A DNA stretch of 64,000 nt from assembly GCF_016862075.1 (NCBI RefSeq), contig NZ_BOMG01000035.1, forward strand, positions 124,001 through 188,000, in the 5' to 3' direction. The DNA comes from Actinoplanes couchii. GTDB taxonomy: Bacteria; Actinomycetota; Actinomycetes; Mycobacteriales; Micromonosporaceae. The stretch's first letter is position 1, and each line of letters opens with the position of its first letter. Shown piece after piece: positions 25,816 to 34,050 of this stretch. The position numbers and the translations under genes are program-made. Below the pieces are notes generated by a model, which saw only the letters and a program-made list of their open reading frames with translations, searched no databases and was not told the DNA's origin.

Positions 25816-26937
25816 GTGAGAAATCGATTCTGGTCCTTGGCCCCGTCGCTCCTGCCCGGCGTCGCGATGCTGGCGATCGGGCGGATCGGGCTGCTCACCC
25901 CACTGCCCGGCCCGGACGAGGGCACCGGCGCCGCGAGCGCCGCCATGATCATCGATCTCGGTCGTGACCAGGACTCCGGGCGGCTGGCCTACCATCTGTT
26001 CCTGCACTACTGGACGGTGCTGACCGGTGACTCCCTCGCGATGCAGCGCCTGCCGTCCCTGATCGCCGTCGCGCTGGCCGCCGCCCTCACCGGCGAACTC
26101 GGCCGCCGGCTGCTCACCCCCGGCGCCGGGCTCTGCGCCGGACTGCTGCTGGTCTCGCTGCCGATCGTCAACCGGGCCGCCCAGGGCGCCGAGCCGTGGG
26201 GGCCGGCGCTGTTCCTCGCGACACTCGCGACCCTGCTGCTCTACCTGGCGATGGACCGGCCCGGCTGGGTGCGCTGGCTGGGGTACGGCACCGCGGTGGC
26301 CCTGACCGGTCTGGCCCACCCGGCGGCGCTGCTGATCCTGGCCGGGCACTCGTGGACGGTCTTCTCCCGGTGGCGGCTCAGCCGGGAACGCGCCCTGTTC
26401 TGGTGGTTCCCGGTGACGGTGCTGTCCCTCGTACCGCCGGCGCCGTTGCTCTCCCTCGGGGTGCGCCAGCACACCGGCCTCTTCACCTGGCATCCGGGCA
26501 CGCCCTGGGACCTGGCCCGCGCCGCCCCCGCGGAGTTCTTCGGCTCGCTCACCGCCGGGCTGGTGCTGATCGGCCTGGCGCTGGCCGCCCGGTGGACCGA
26601 CCGGGAGCTGCTGCGCGAACTGACCGCGCTCGCCGTGCTGCCCCCGCTGCTGCTGCTCGCGGCGTCGTTCCTGACCGGGCCGCTGCGGGCGCCCCGGCAC
26701 GTGCTGATCGCCCTGCCCGCGGTGGCGCTCTGCGCGGCGGCCGCGGTCCGCGGGTTACGGCTGCGCACGCTGATCGCGGTGGTGCTGGTGGCCGCGCTCG
26801 GCGTCCCCGGGCAGCACGCCGTCCGGCGGGCCGACGGCCACCTGGTCACCGCGTACCGAGCGGCACCACCAGGACCGCCTCGGTGCCGCCGCCGGCCCGG
26901 TTGCGCAGCTCGATGCTGCCGCGCAGCTCCCCGGTAG
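25816..26937 (+). CDS. Multi-pass membrane protein, glycosyltransferase-39/mannosyltransferase-like
   Basis: A 373-residue protein with about nine to ten membrane helices. The first extracellular loop carries LPGPDEGTGAAS; the acidic DE pair after the first helix is where GT-C transferases have catalytic acids. LAYHLFLHYWTVLTGDS and RLPSLIAVALAAAL resemble the dolichyl-phosphate-mannose-type families. It would use a polyprenyl-linked sugar at the outer membrane face. The last about 30 residues are Arg/Cys/Pro-rich and lie antisense to the end of pdtaS, a 92-bp convergent overlap, so the natural stop may have been lost. Family call is moderate. Confidence 0.68.
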   Translation: MRNRFWSLAPSLLPGVAMLAIGRIGLLTPLPGPDEGTGAASAAMIIDLGRDQDSGRLAYHLFLHYWTVLTGDSLAMQRLPSLIAVALAAALTGELGRRLLTPGAGLCAGLLLVSLPIVNRAAQGAEPWGPALFLATLATLLLYLAMDRPGWVRWLGYGTAVALTGLAHPAALLILAGHSWTVFSRWRLSRERALFWWFPVTVLSLVPPAPLLSLGVRQHTGLFTWHPGTPWDLARAAPAEFFGSLTAGLVLIGLALAARWTDRELLRELTALAVLPPLLLLAASFLTGPLRAPRHVLIALPAVALCAAAAVRGLRLRTLIAVVLVAALGVPGQHAVRRADGHLVTAYRAAPPGPPRCRRRPGCAARCCRAAPR

Positions 26938-28393
26938 CCAGCGCCCGGACGATCTGCAGACCGAGCCGCTTGCCGCCCTCGGCCTTGAACCCGTCCGGCA
27001 GGCCCTGACCGTTGTCGGCCACCGTGACGTGCAACTGCTTGCGGAACCGGTGCGCGGAGACCACCACCTCGCCGGGGCTGTCCGGGATCACCGGCTCGGC
27101 ATCGTCGTCCTCGGGCGCCGGGAACCCGTGCTCCACCGCGTTGATCAGCAGCTCGTTGAGCACCATCACCAGGGAGGTCGCGATCTCGGCCGGGAGCACC
27201 CCGAACGTGCCCTCGCGGCGCATCCGGACCGGGAAACTGGTGGCGGCGACCTCGGTGGCGGCGGTGGCGACCCGGTCCACGATGCCGTCGAACTCGACCG
27301 CCTCGTCACTGGACATCGAGAGGGTCTCGTGGACCAGCGCTATCGACGCGACCCGCCGCACCGACTCCTCCAGCGCCATCCGCGCCTCCGGGGCGTCCAC
27401 CCGGCGGGCCTGCAGGCGCAGCAGCGCGGCCACGGTCTGCAGGTTGTTCTTCACCCGGTGGTGGATCTCCCGGATGGTGGCGTCCTTGGTCATCAGCGCG
27501 CGCTCCCGGCGGCGCACCTCGGTCACGTCCCGAACCAGGACCAAGGCGCCGATCGGCACCCCGGCGGGCAGCAGCGGCAGCGCCCGGGTGAGCACCGTCG
27601 CGCCGCGCGCCTCGATCTCCATCCGGGCCGGGAACTCGCCGCGCAGCGAGGACAGGATCCGCTCGGCGGCGTCGTTGCCCTCCAGCGGGTCGCCGGACAG
27701 CCGGCTGGACAGTTTCGCCAGCTCCTCGCCGACCAGGTGGGCGTTGAAACCGAGCCGCCGGTACGCCGACTGCGCGTTGGGGCTGGCGTAGGTGACCTTG
27801 CCGGACGCGTCCAGCCGGATCAGCCCGTCGCCGACCCGGGGCGCCGAGGTGATCTCCCCCGGGTGCCGGGGCGGCGGGAACGTGCCGTCGGCGACCATCT
27901 GTGCCAGGTCGTCGGCGGTGGTCAGGTAGTTGAGCTCCAGCTGGCTGGGGGTGCGCGCGGTGCTCAGGTTGGTGTCCCGGCCGATCACCGCGATCACCTC
28001 GCTGAAGCCCTCCTCCAGATCGGTCTCGTCCCGGCGGCGCACCGGGATGGCCTCGTGGCGGGCGGGGGTGTCCCCGTACCAGACCGGGTCGCCCTCCCGC
28101 CAGATCCGCTCCTGGGTCAGGGCCACCTCGAGATGCGCCACCTCCGGCCCGCCGACGATCTTGCCGACCTGGTCGTCCTGGTACGCGGTGGGCGCGGTGA
28201 CCGGCCGCACCTGGGCGACGCAGAGGAACTCGCGGGGTTTCCGCGGATCCCCCTTGATCGGCACCCAGAGCAGCAGGTCGGCGAAGGACAGGTCGGACAG
28301 CAACAACCAGTCGCCGGCGAGCCGGTGCAGGTGGTCGATGTCGCCGGCGTTGAGGGTGGTGTGCTCCTCGACGAGATCACGCAGCGTGGACAC
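26846..28393 (-). CDS. pdtaS: PdtaS-type cytoplasmic sensor histidine kinase
   Basis: A 515-residue soluble histidine kinase. An N-terminal GAF-like domain (about 1-150) is followed by a PAS domain (GLIRLDASGKVTYASPNAQ, about 190-300). The HisKA_2 phosphoacceptor is the histidine pair in REIHHRVKNNLQTVAALLRL, near residue 310. The ATPase domain shows VLNELLINAVEHGF, VADNGQGLPDGF and GLQIVRAL. In M. tuberculosis PdtaS phosphorylates the RNA-binding antiterminator PdtaR. No pdtaR is adjacent here. Starts at GTG 28393. Its closeness to whiB1 matches mycobacterial order. Confidence 0.93.
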   Translation of the reverse strand: MSTLRDLVEEHTTLNAGDIDHLHRLAGDWLLLSDLSFADLLLWVPIKGDPRKPREFLCVAQVRPVTAPTAYQDDQVGKIVGGPEVAHLEVALTQERIWREGDPVWYGDTPARHEAIPVRRRDETDLEEGFSEVIAVIGRDTNLSTARTPSQLELNYLTTADDLAQMVADGTFPPPRHPGEITSAPRVGDGLIRLDASGKVTYASPNAQSAYRRLGFNAHLVGEELAKLSSRLSGDPLEGNDAAERILSSLRGEFPARMEIEARGATVLTRALPLLPAGVPIGALVLVRDVTEVRRRERALMTKDATIREIHHRVKNNLQTVAALLRLQARRVDAPEARMALEESVRRVASIALVHETLSMSSDEAVEFDGIVDRVATAATEVAATSFPVRMRREGTFGVLPAEIATSLVMVLNELLINAVEHGFPAPEDDDAEPVIPDSPGEVVVSAHRFRKQLHVTVADNGQGLPDGFKAEGGKRLGLQIVRALATGELRGSIELRNRAGGGTEAVLVVPLGTR

Positions 28394-28408
28394 GAGCCCA
28401 GCTTATTT

Positions 28409-29464
28409 CTAAAGCGTGGTGGTTACCTTCTTCAGGCCCCGAGGAGAGTCGGGATCTTCGCCACGTGCCAGGGCCAGCGAGAGCGCCAGCTGCTGCAGCG
28501 GCAGGATGTCCAGCAGCGGCGAGTAGCGCTCGTCGACGGCCGGGACGGCGAGCCGGGCCGAGGCGCCCGGCACGTCGGCCGCACCGATCGTCACCACGTC
28601 GGCCCGCCGGTCGCTGAGCCGGGTGACCACGTCGCGCATCGACTGCCCGCCGGGGCCCTCACCGACGACCGCCAGCACCGGCACGTCCGGGTCGGCCATC
28701 GCGAGCGGGCCGTGCAGCAGGTCGGCGCCGGAGAAACTGAGCGCCGGCAGGTACGACGTCTCCATCAGCTTGAGCGCGGTCTCCCGGGCGGTCGGGTACG
28801 CATAGCCCCGGCCGGTGGTGACCAGGCTGGACGCGAACCGGTAGCGCTGGGCCAGCTCGGTGGCCGACGGGTCGGTCAGGGTCTTCTCGGCGAGCCGGGG
28901 CAGCTCGTCGAGGGCGGCCCGCTCCTCGGCCGGCAGGTGACCGTCACCGGCCCGGATGCCCTCGACCAGCATCAGCAGCGCGAGCAGCTCGGCGGTGTAG
29001 CTCTTGGTGGCGGCGACCGCCCGCTCGTGCCCGGCGACCACGTCGATCGACAGCTCGGCGGCCTGCGCCAGCGGCGACGACGGGTTGTTGGTGACGGCCA
29101 GGGTGAGGGCGCCGGTCTCCCGCGCCACGCTCATCACGCCGGCCAGGTCGGGGGATCCGCCGCTCTGGCTGACGCCGACCACCAGCGTGCCGGTCAGGTC
29201 GGGGCGGGCGCCGTAGAGGGTGATCGCGCTCGGCGAGGCGCTGGCCACCGGCAGGCCCAGCCGGATCTCGGCCAGGTAGGCGGCGTAGAGCGCGGCGTGG
29301 TCGGAGGTGCCCCGGCCGACGAAGAGGATGCTGCGCGGCGCTCGGCGGGCGACCTCGGCGGCCACCGCGGCGATCGCGCCGGCCGACTCCGTCTCCAGCA
29401 ATCGCGCGAAACCGGCCGGTTGTTCCGCGATGTCCGTGGACATCCCCAAGCCTCGCTGCGTCAC
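28409..29464 (-). CDS. SIS-domain protein, GlmS isomerase-domain-like
   Basis: A 351-residue protein with two SIS (sugar isomerase) domains and no N-terminal glutaminase domain. The first domain shows ILFVGRGTSDHAALYAAYL and VVGVSQSGGSPDLAGVM with TKSYTAELLALL. The second shows TTGRGYAYPTARETALKL with KLMETSYLPALSF and the HGPLAM block. It could be an amino-sugar deaminase/isomerase (AgaS/NagB-II type) acting on a sugar phosphate. The GTG start (29464) is set by AGGAGG six nt upstream. It lies 15 bp after pdtaS in reading order and diverges from the TPR gene. The substrate is unknown. Confidence 0.85.
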   Translation of the reverse strand: MTQRGLGMSTDIAEQPAGFARLLETESAGAIAAVAAEVARRAPRSILFVGRGTSDHAALYAAYLAEIRLGLPVASASPSAITLYGARPDLTGTLVVGVSQSGGSPDLAGVMSVARETGALTLAVTNNPSSPLAQAAELSIDVVAGHERAVAATKSYTAELLALLMLVEGIRAGDGHLPAEERAALDELPRLAEKTLTDPSATELAQRYRFASSLVTTGRGYAYPTARETALKLMETSYLPALSFSGADLLHGPLAMADPDVPVLAVVGEGPGGQSMRDVVTRLSDRRADVVTIGAADVPGASARLAVPAVDERYSPLLDILPLQQLALSLALARGEDPDSPRGLKKVTTTL

Positions 29465-29592
29465 GAGAATCCTCCTTTTGCTCGTTAGGTGCTCAGTCTT
29501 GCAAGAATCAGCTCGAAGAGTCAAGGTTTCGTGCACTAACGCGCAAACGCGAGGACTGACAATCGACCGCGGTTCCCATAAGGTCTTCACTC

Positions 29593-31131
29593 GTGGATTC
29601 CCCCTCGGCCCGCCGTGATGTCGCGCGCGCTCGCGAAGCCCTCGAGCGCGGTGAAACCATGCAGGCGGCAGGCCATCTCGCCGCCGCTCTGGGGCACGCC
29701 CCAGCCCTCCCCGAGATCCACGAACTGCTCGGCCGGCTGGCCGTCCGGTCCGGTGGCGGGCTGGACCTCTTCCCGGTGGAACCACACGCCCCGGCCGGCC
29801 GGCTCGCCGCCCGCGCCCACCTGCTCGCCGCCGCCGGGCGCCCCGAGGAAGGCCTGCCCCTGCTCGCCGCGGCCAGCGGCACCACCCCGGCACAGCACTG
29901 GGCCGGCGTCCCGTGGGTGGCCGACCCCACCCTCGGCCCCCGGATCGAGCCGGGCCTGCTCGCCCGGACCGTCATGCGGCTCTGCACCGCGGTCGGCGAT
30001 CCCGCGCCGGCCACCACCGTGACGTCGCTGCGGCCGTACCTCACCGTGGTCCGGCACGCCGTCGACGCGCACGGCGAGCACGCGATGCTGCTCGGGGCCG
30101 GCTCGGCGCTGGCGCGCCGGCTCGGCGAGGTCCGACTGGCGGTGGAATGGGCCGGGCGGGGCGCTCGGGCACAGCCGTCCAAGCTGGGCGAGATCTGGTT
30201 GGGGTACGCCTACCGCAGCGCCGGCCGGATGCCGGAAGCCCTGGCCGCTCTGCGCCGGGCCGTCGCCTACGACCCGGACGACCTCTCCGTCTACGCCGAC
30301 GTGGCGGCCACCCTGGCCGACCTGGGCCGCCTCGACGAGGCGCTGCGCTGGACCGAGCTGGCCCTGGAGCGCGACCCGGACTTCGACTGCGTCGTGCACA
30401 CCGCGCACCGGCTGCGCCACCGGGCCGACGGCGACGTCGAGCACCTGGTCGCCCTGGCCGACTTCGTCCGCGACCACCCGGACGACGCACACGAGCACAC
30501 CGACCTGGAGGAGTGCTGCCGCAACGCGGCGTGGCTCGGCGGCCTGCCGTCCGGGACACCACTGCCGGCCGGCCGGGCGCCGGTCAACGCGCAGCCCTCC
30601 GCCGACGCCCTGCACCGGCTCCAGCGGGTCTCCGGCCCGGCCTGGCCGCACCCGCCGGGCGCCTACGACCGGGCCCTCGGCCTGGTGCTGGTCGAGCCGT
30701 GGGAGCTGCTGGCCCTGCTGGCCCACCCGGAGACGGCACGGGCCGAGCAGCAGGACGGTCTGGAGGTGTGGGCCTGTCTCGGGCTGCTGCACCACGGCAC
30801 CGACGAGCCCTGGCTGGACTCCAGCCGCCGGCGTCTGCTGCTCGGGCTGCTCGACGGCGAGGTCGACCGGGTGACCCAGGCCGCGCTCTTCGCCATGGTC
30901 GCCTATGCCTGGGTGGATCCGGAGGCGCGCGAGGACGTCGCCGCCGTGGTGGCCGCCCGGCTCACCGAGACCGCCTCCGGGGCGAACGCGCGGGCGGTCG
31001 CCGAGCTGGCTCTCGCCGCGCCGGGCCTGGACCGGCCGACCCGGGAGCTGGCCGCGGCCACCATCCGGGTTCCGGCCGCCCCGCGCCAGCGCGGACGAGG
31101 CCGCTCTTTACTGCGCTGGCGACGCGACTAG
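29593..31131 (+). CDS. TPR-repeat protein
   Basis: A 512-residue soluble protein with tetratricopeptide-like helices. The clearest pair lies at about residues 195-265 (IWLGYAYRSAGRMPEALAAL, then VYADVAATLADLGRLDEALRW and ALERDPDF). The N-terminal third (ARREALERGETMQAAGHLAA-type helices) and the C-terminal part are also helical and Ala/Leu-rich; the C-terminus is basic (RGRGRSLLRWRRD). No enzyme motif is seen. It starts at a GTG divergent from the SIS gene and shares its CTAG stop region with the convergent biotinyl-domain gene. Function is unknown; scaffolding is typical of TPR proteins. Confidence 0.8.
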   Translation: MDSPSARRDVARAREALERGETMQAAGHLAAALGHAPALPEIHELLGRLAVRSGGGLDLFPVEPHAPAGRLAARAHLLAAAGRPEEGLPLLAAASGTTPAQHWAGVPWVADPTLGPRIEPGLLARTVMRLCTAVGDPAPATTVTSLRPYLTVVRHAVDAHGEHAMLLGAGSALARRLGEVRLAVEWAGRGARAQPSKLGEIWLGYAYRSAGRMPEALAALRRAVAYDPDDLSVYADVAATLADLGRLDEALRWTELALERDPDFDCVVHTAHRLRHRADGDVEHLVALADFVRDHPDDAHEHTDLEECCRNAAWLGGLPSGTPLPAGRAPVNAQPSADALHRLQRVSGPAWPHPPGAYDRALGLVLVEPWELLALLAHPETARAEQQDGLEVWACLGLLHHGTDEPWLDSSRRRLLLGLLDGEVDRVTQAALFAMVAYAWVDPEAREDVAAVVAARLTETASGANARAVAELALAAPGLDRPTRELAAATIRVPAAPRQRGRGRSLLRWRRD

Positions 31132-31343
31132 CTGATCACCGCGATCAGATCGCCCTCTTGCACCACGTCGCCCTCGTTGACCTTGAGTTCGGCGACCGTG
31201 CCGTCGTGCTCGGCCAGCACCGGGATCTCCATCTTCATCGATTCGAGGATGACGAGCGTGTCCCCCTCGGCGACGGTGGCGCCGGGCGCCGTCACGACTT
31301 TCCACACGTTGGCCACCATCTCGGCCCGGATCTCGTCCGCCAT
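31128..31343 (-). CDS. Biotin/lipoyl attachment-domain protein (BCCP-like)
   Basis: A 71-residue single-domain protein with the biotinylation motif VILESMKMEIPV; the modified lysine is the one between two methionines. Flanking PGATVAEGDTLV and VQEGDLIAVI complete the barrel. It matches in size and position the mycobacterial protein TB7.3 (Rv3221c) near whiB1, pdtaS and sigH. It would act as a free biotin carrier for an acyl-CoA carboxylase. The start ATG follows GAGGTGG. Its TAG and the TAG of the convergent TPR gene overlap in one palindromic CTAG. Confidence 0.9.
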   Translation of the reverse strand: MADEIRAEMVANVWKVVTAPGATVAEGDTLVILESMKMEIPVLAEHDGTVAELKVNEGDVVQEGDLIAVIS

Positions 31344-31478
31344 GGGTCCAACCACCTCCCTCATCAGCTTCCGGTGAGGTCATCAAATCACGGATCGGGC
31401 GCGGGTAGGTCCGGCCCGGCGCGGCGGGCCCACTACGATCGGCAGCGGAGTTTCACGCACCACGGAAGGAGTGCCGAC

Positions 31479-31553
31479 ATGGCGAAGAAGGCCCGTAAGA
31501 AGAAGGCCCGTAAGAAGAGCGGCGCGAACCACGGCAAGCGCCCCAACAGCTGA
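31479..31553 (+). CDS. Ribosomal protein bL37-like, 24 residues
   Basis: A tiny gene encoding MAKKARKKKARKKSGANHGK followed by RPNS. The C-terminal ANHGKRPN and the highly basic N-terminus match the 24-residue bL37 protein seen in mycobacterial 70S ribosome structures (recalled from memory). A GGAAGGAG site precedes the ATG, and a strong terminator follows 6 bp after the stop, so it is a complete transcription unit. The alternative is an unrelated basic peptide, but length, motif and terminator make bL37 the best call. Confidence 0.75.
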   Translation: MAKKARKKKARKKSGANHGKRPNS

Positions 31554-31558
31554 ACACG

Positions 31559-31590
31559 CGAAAGGCCCGGCATCAGCCGGGCCTTTTCGT
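31559..31590 (+). terminator. Rho-independent terminator after the bL37-like gene
   Basis: AAAGGCCCGGC pairs perfectly with GCCGGGCCTTT around an ATCA loop, followed by more T residues. It is close to bidirectional and may also serve rsrA from the other side. Confidence 0.92.
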
Positions 31591-31599
31591 TTCGTGCAC

Positions 31600-31854
31600 T
31601 CAGTGCGGGGTCTCGAGCTGCCCCAACTTCAGGCGCAGCCGCTCACGCAGCTCCTCAGGTGCGCGCTCGTCCCCGCAGCAGCGGCCGACCAGCGCCTTCA
31701 CCTCGTTCTCGATGCCGAACTCGCGCACACACTTCGAGCACTCGGCCAGGTGCTTCTGAATCAGGCTGCGGCGCTCCTCCGAGCACTCCAGGTCGAGGTA
31801 GAGGTAGACCTCGCCGAGCACGGCGCTGCAATCGGTGTCCTCGTGCTGCCCCAT
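31600..31854 (-). CDS. rsrA: RsrA/RshA-type redox-sensing anti-sigma factor
   Basis: An 84-residue zinc-binding anti-sigma (ZAS) protein. The motif HLAECSKCVREF gives H-X3-C-X2-C, with further cysteines at DTDCSAVLGE and in GRCCGDE. In RsrA, oxidation of these thiols releases zinc and frees the sigma factor. The start ATG lies 4 bp after the sigR stop, so the two are cotranscribed. The order sigR-rsrA is that of Streptomyces and mycobacteria (sigH-rshA). Confidence 0.93.
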   Translation of the reverse strand: MGQHEDTDCSAVLGEVYLYLDLECSEERRSLIQKHLAECSKCVREFGIENEVKALVGRCCGDERAPEELRERLRLKLGQLETPH

Positions 31855-31858
31855 CTCG

Positions 31859-32668
31859 TCACGCCTCCTGCGGCTCGGACGTGGCGGTACGGGTGATGCC
31901 CCGGTCCGCGGCGTAACCCTCGAGCAGCTTGCGCAGGTTGCGCCGGCCGCGGTGCAGCCGGGACATGACCGTGCCGATCGGCGTGCCCATGATGTCGGCG
32001 ATCTCCTTGTACGAGAAACCCTCGACATCGGCGAGGTAGACGGCGAGCCGGAAGTCCTCCGGCAGGGACTGGAGCGCTTCCTTGATGTCGCTGTCCGGCA
32101 GCCGGTCCAGCGCCTCGGTCTCGGCCGACCGCAGACCCTGCGACGTGTGCGACTCGCTGGACGCGAGCTGCCAGTCGGTGATCTCCTCGGTCGGCGCCTG
32201 GACCGGCTGACGCTGCTTGCGCCGGTACGAGTTGATGTAGGTGTTCGTCAGGATCCGGTAGAGCCAGGCCTTCAGGTTCGTGCCCTGCTCGAACTGGTGG
32301 AACGCGGAGAACGCCTTGAGGAACGTCTCCTGCACCAGATCCTCGGCATCGGCCGGGTTGCGGGTCATCCGCAGGCCGGCCGCGTACAACTGGTCGACGA
32401 ACGGCAACGCCTCACGCTCGAAGCGCGCCCGGCGCTCGTCCGTTCGTTCCTTCTGGGCCACCCTGGCATCTCCCCTCGACCGCCCCGCCGAGGATACGGG
32501 CAACACCCGTGCAACGCTCTCCAAAACCGCGGGTGTGCTGACGCTCACCGTAGAGGTGGCGGGCCACTCGGGCGACTCCAGCAGGCTCCGAACCCTGGTC
32601 GCCTCCCGACCGCCACGCTCGGCGTATTCGGTACCGGCACGCACTTGAGAACCCCTTCCCGCCGACAT
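31859..32668 (-). CDS. sigR: ECF sigma factor SigR/SigH, long form with internal start
   Basis: A thiol-stress sigma factor. The conserved body covers region 2 ([40 protein letters not shown]) and region 4 ([37 protein letters not shown]). Two starts are supported. GTG 32461 gives a 200-residue protein and follows AGGGGAG. ATG 32668 gives 269 residues with a low-complexity extension and lies a few bases after the predicted start point of the SigR-type promoter at 32684-32710. In Streptomyces an unstable long form made from the stress promoter is known. Targets should include thioredoxin-type genes elsewhere. It is followed by rsrA. Confidence 0.93.
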   Translation of the reverse strand: MSAGRGSQVRAGTEYAERGGREATRVRSLLESPEWPATSTVSVSTPAVLESVARVLPVSSAGRSRGDARVAQKERTDERRARFEREALPFVDQLYAAGLRMTRNPADAEDLVQETFLKAFSAFHQFEQGTNLKAWLYRILTNTYINSYRRKQRQPVQAPTEEITDWQLASSESHTSQGLRSAETEALDRLPDSDIKEALQSLPEDFRLAVYLADVEGFSYKEIADIMGTPIGTVMSRLHRGRRNLRKLLEGYAADRGITRTATSEPQEA

Positions 32669-32683
32669 CTTTCCAGCACCGAC

Positions 32684-32710
32684 AACGCCGGGGACGGGGC
32701 TCGACATTCC
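32684..32710 (-). promoter_or_regulatory. SigR-type autoregulatory promoter
   Basis: On the minus strand GGAAT and GTTG are separated by 19 bp, matching the SigR/SigH consensus GGAAT-N18/19-GTT. The predicted transcription start, about 7 bp downstream, lies near 32676, only about 8 bp before the upstream ATG of sigR. This predicts positive autoregulation of sigR-rsrA. Confidence 0.82.
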
Positions 32711-32730
32711 CTTGTGATCTTTCAGCGGAT

Positions 32731-33342
32731 TCACAGCGCCCAGGAATAGCGCCGCAGCCACTCCAGAACGGTCTCCACCGTGCCGGGCAGCCCCTTTCGC
32801 AGATCGTGCACCGCACCCGGGCGAATCGCCACCTCGACCACGCCACCGGCCACCGGCACCCCGAACGGGTCACGATCCCCGTTCACCACCAGGGTCGGCA
32901 CCTTCTCCGGCAGCTCACCGGCCCGGCTCTTCTCCGGCTTGCCCGGCGGGTGCAACGGAAAGGCCAGGGCGAGCACCCCCGCGGCGCCGACGGTGGTCGC
33001 GGTCCGGCACGCGACCCGCGCTCCGCTCGACCGGCCGCCCACGATCAACGGCACCTGCGCCGGTACGCCCAACTCCCGCACCACAGTCGTCCACGCCTCG
33101 TCCAGATGCCCCGCCGGAGCGGGCGCCCGGCGGCCGGCGACCCGGTAGGGCTGGGTGACCAGAGCGACCCGCACGGCAGCCGCCACTGCCGCGTCGTGCA
33201 CCGCCACCAGATCGGGAGCATCCACCCCTCCCCCGGCGCCGTGGCCGAGGACGAGCATGCCGCGCACCGGCCCGACGGGGTCGGTCACGGTCACCGCGGC
33301 GGGGCCGCGTGGAGTCTCGATCTGCAGATCAGTGCTGGTCAC
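32731..33342 (-). CDS. Alpha/beta hydrolase (dienelactone hydrolase/Tex30-like)
   Basis: A 203-residue cytoplasmic hydrolase. The oxyanion region is [16 protein letters not shown], the nucleophile elbow is [14 protein letters not shown], and the acid/base residues are in [10 protein letters not shown] and GAVHDLRKG. This order fits the KANL3/Tex30 group of alpha/beta hydrolases, whose bacterial substrates are unknown. The GTG start gives [13 protein letters not shown]. It ends 20 bp before the sigR promoter and reads in the same direction. Confidence 0.82.
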   Translation of the reverse strand: MTSTDLQIETPRGPAAVTVTDPVGPVRGMLVLGHGAGGGVDAPDLVAVHDAAVAAAVRVALVTQPYRVAGRRAPAPAGHLDEAWTTVVRELGVPAQVPLIVGGRSSGARVACRTATTVGAAGVLALAFPLHPPGKPEKSRAGELPEKVPTLVVNGDRDPFGVPVAGGVVEVAIRPGAVHDLRKGLPGTVETVLEWLRRYSWAL

Positions 33343-33390
33343 ACCGAACGTTCTACCCGCGGCCACCTCTGCCGCCGCACCGGTGCCCGG

Positions 33391-33477
33391 TCTTTCACCC
33401 ACTGACCGGTGCTCGCCCTTTCACCCGCTGACCAGTGCTCGCTCTGACCAGTGCTCGCTCTTTCACCTGCTGAGCGG
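33391..33477. repeat. Imperfect 16-27-bp direct repeats at the end of whiB
   Basis: Three to four direct copies of CTTTCACCCGCTGACCAGTG with GCTCG extensions, one copy shortened to CTGACCAGTGCTCGCT. The last copy includes the stop codon and final two codons of the whiB gene (33463). Confidence 0.7.
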
Positions 33478-33858
33478 GATCAGCGTCAGCAGCCGGCGGT
33501 CCTCGTCGTCCGGCGTACCGTCGATCTCGTCGCCGTTGGCCTCGATCCGCTCGCGCCAGGCGACCAGCATGGCCCGGCGCTCCCGTGGCGTGGTGCCGCC
33601 CCAGACCCCGTGACAGTCACCGACCTGCAGTGCCCAGGCGAGACAGGGGCCCTGCACGTCACAGGTGCCGCAGAGCGCGACGGCGCCCCCTGATGGCTCG
33701 TTGGGCGCGGGAAAGAACGTCTCCGGATCAACGCTCCGGCAGGCGCCCCGCGTGCGCCAGGCCTCATCGGTGCTGCGTTGCGCGATCGCTTCGAGCAGTC
33801 GCGGGTCACGTCGCGCGATGGCCACCTCGTGCGGACGCGGCATGCGTGCTCGTGTCAT
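33463..33858 (-). CDS. WhiB-family transcriptional regulator
   Basis: A 131-residue WhiB protein. The cluster cysteines are in TRGACRSVD, ALCGTCDVQGPC (C-X2-C-X5-C), followed by GVWGGTTPRERRAML. The N-terminal about 45 residues (MPRPHEVAIARRDPRLLEAI) and a C-terminal acidic tail (DGTPDDEDRR) extend beyond the core. It lacks an AT-hook-like tail, so it is not WhiB7. The ATG is preceded by GGAGGTGGG. The upstream 190 bp is unusually AT-rich. Its subfamily is uncertain. Confidence 0.9.
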   Translation of the reverse strand: MTRARMPRPHEVAIARRDPRLLEAIAQRSTDEAWRTRGACRSVDPETFFPAPNEPSGGAVALCGTCDVQGPCLAWALQVGDCHGVWGGTTPRERRAMLVAWRERIEANGDEIDGTPDDEDRRLLTLIPLSR

Positions 33859-34050
33859 CAGCCCACCTCCCCCGTGGGACCGGAACTGCATGTGGCGGCC
33901 GGGCCGCACCTTACGGTCCAGCACCACTCCGGCGCTGGTTTGTACCGCAGGCTACAAGATCAGAACAAGGGGGTTATCTATCTTTAAACAAAACTTCCTG
34001 TTCAGAATGCTCACATATCACGACAAAGATTCTCGTTGATCTTTGAGAGT
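33859..34050. promoter_or_regulatory. AT-rich whiB upstream region
   Basis: Between the whiB start and the end of the SRAP gene, bases about 33940-34050 are markedly AT-rich (for example TTATCTATCTTTAAACAAAA and TTCAAAAAAGCG), unlike the rest of the window. No gene is seen. It probably holds the whiB promoter (minus strand) with possible binding sites. No exact -10/-35 is claimed. Confidence 0.5.
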
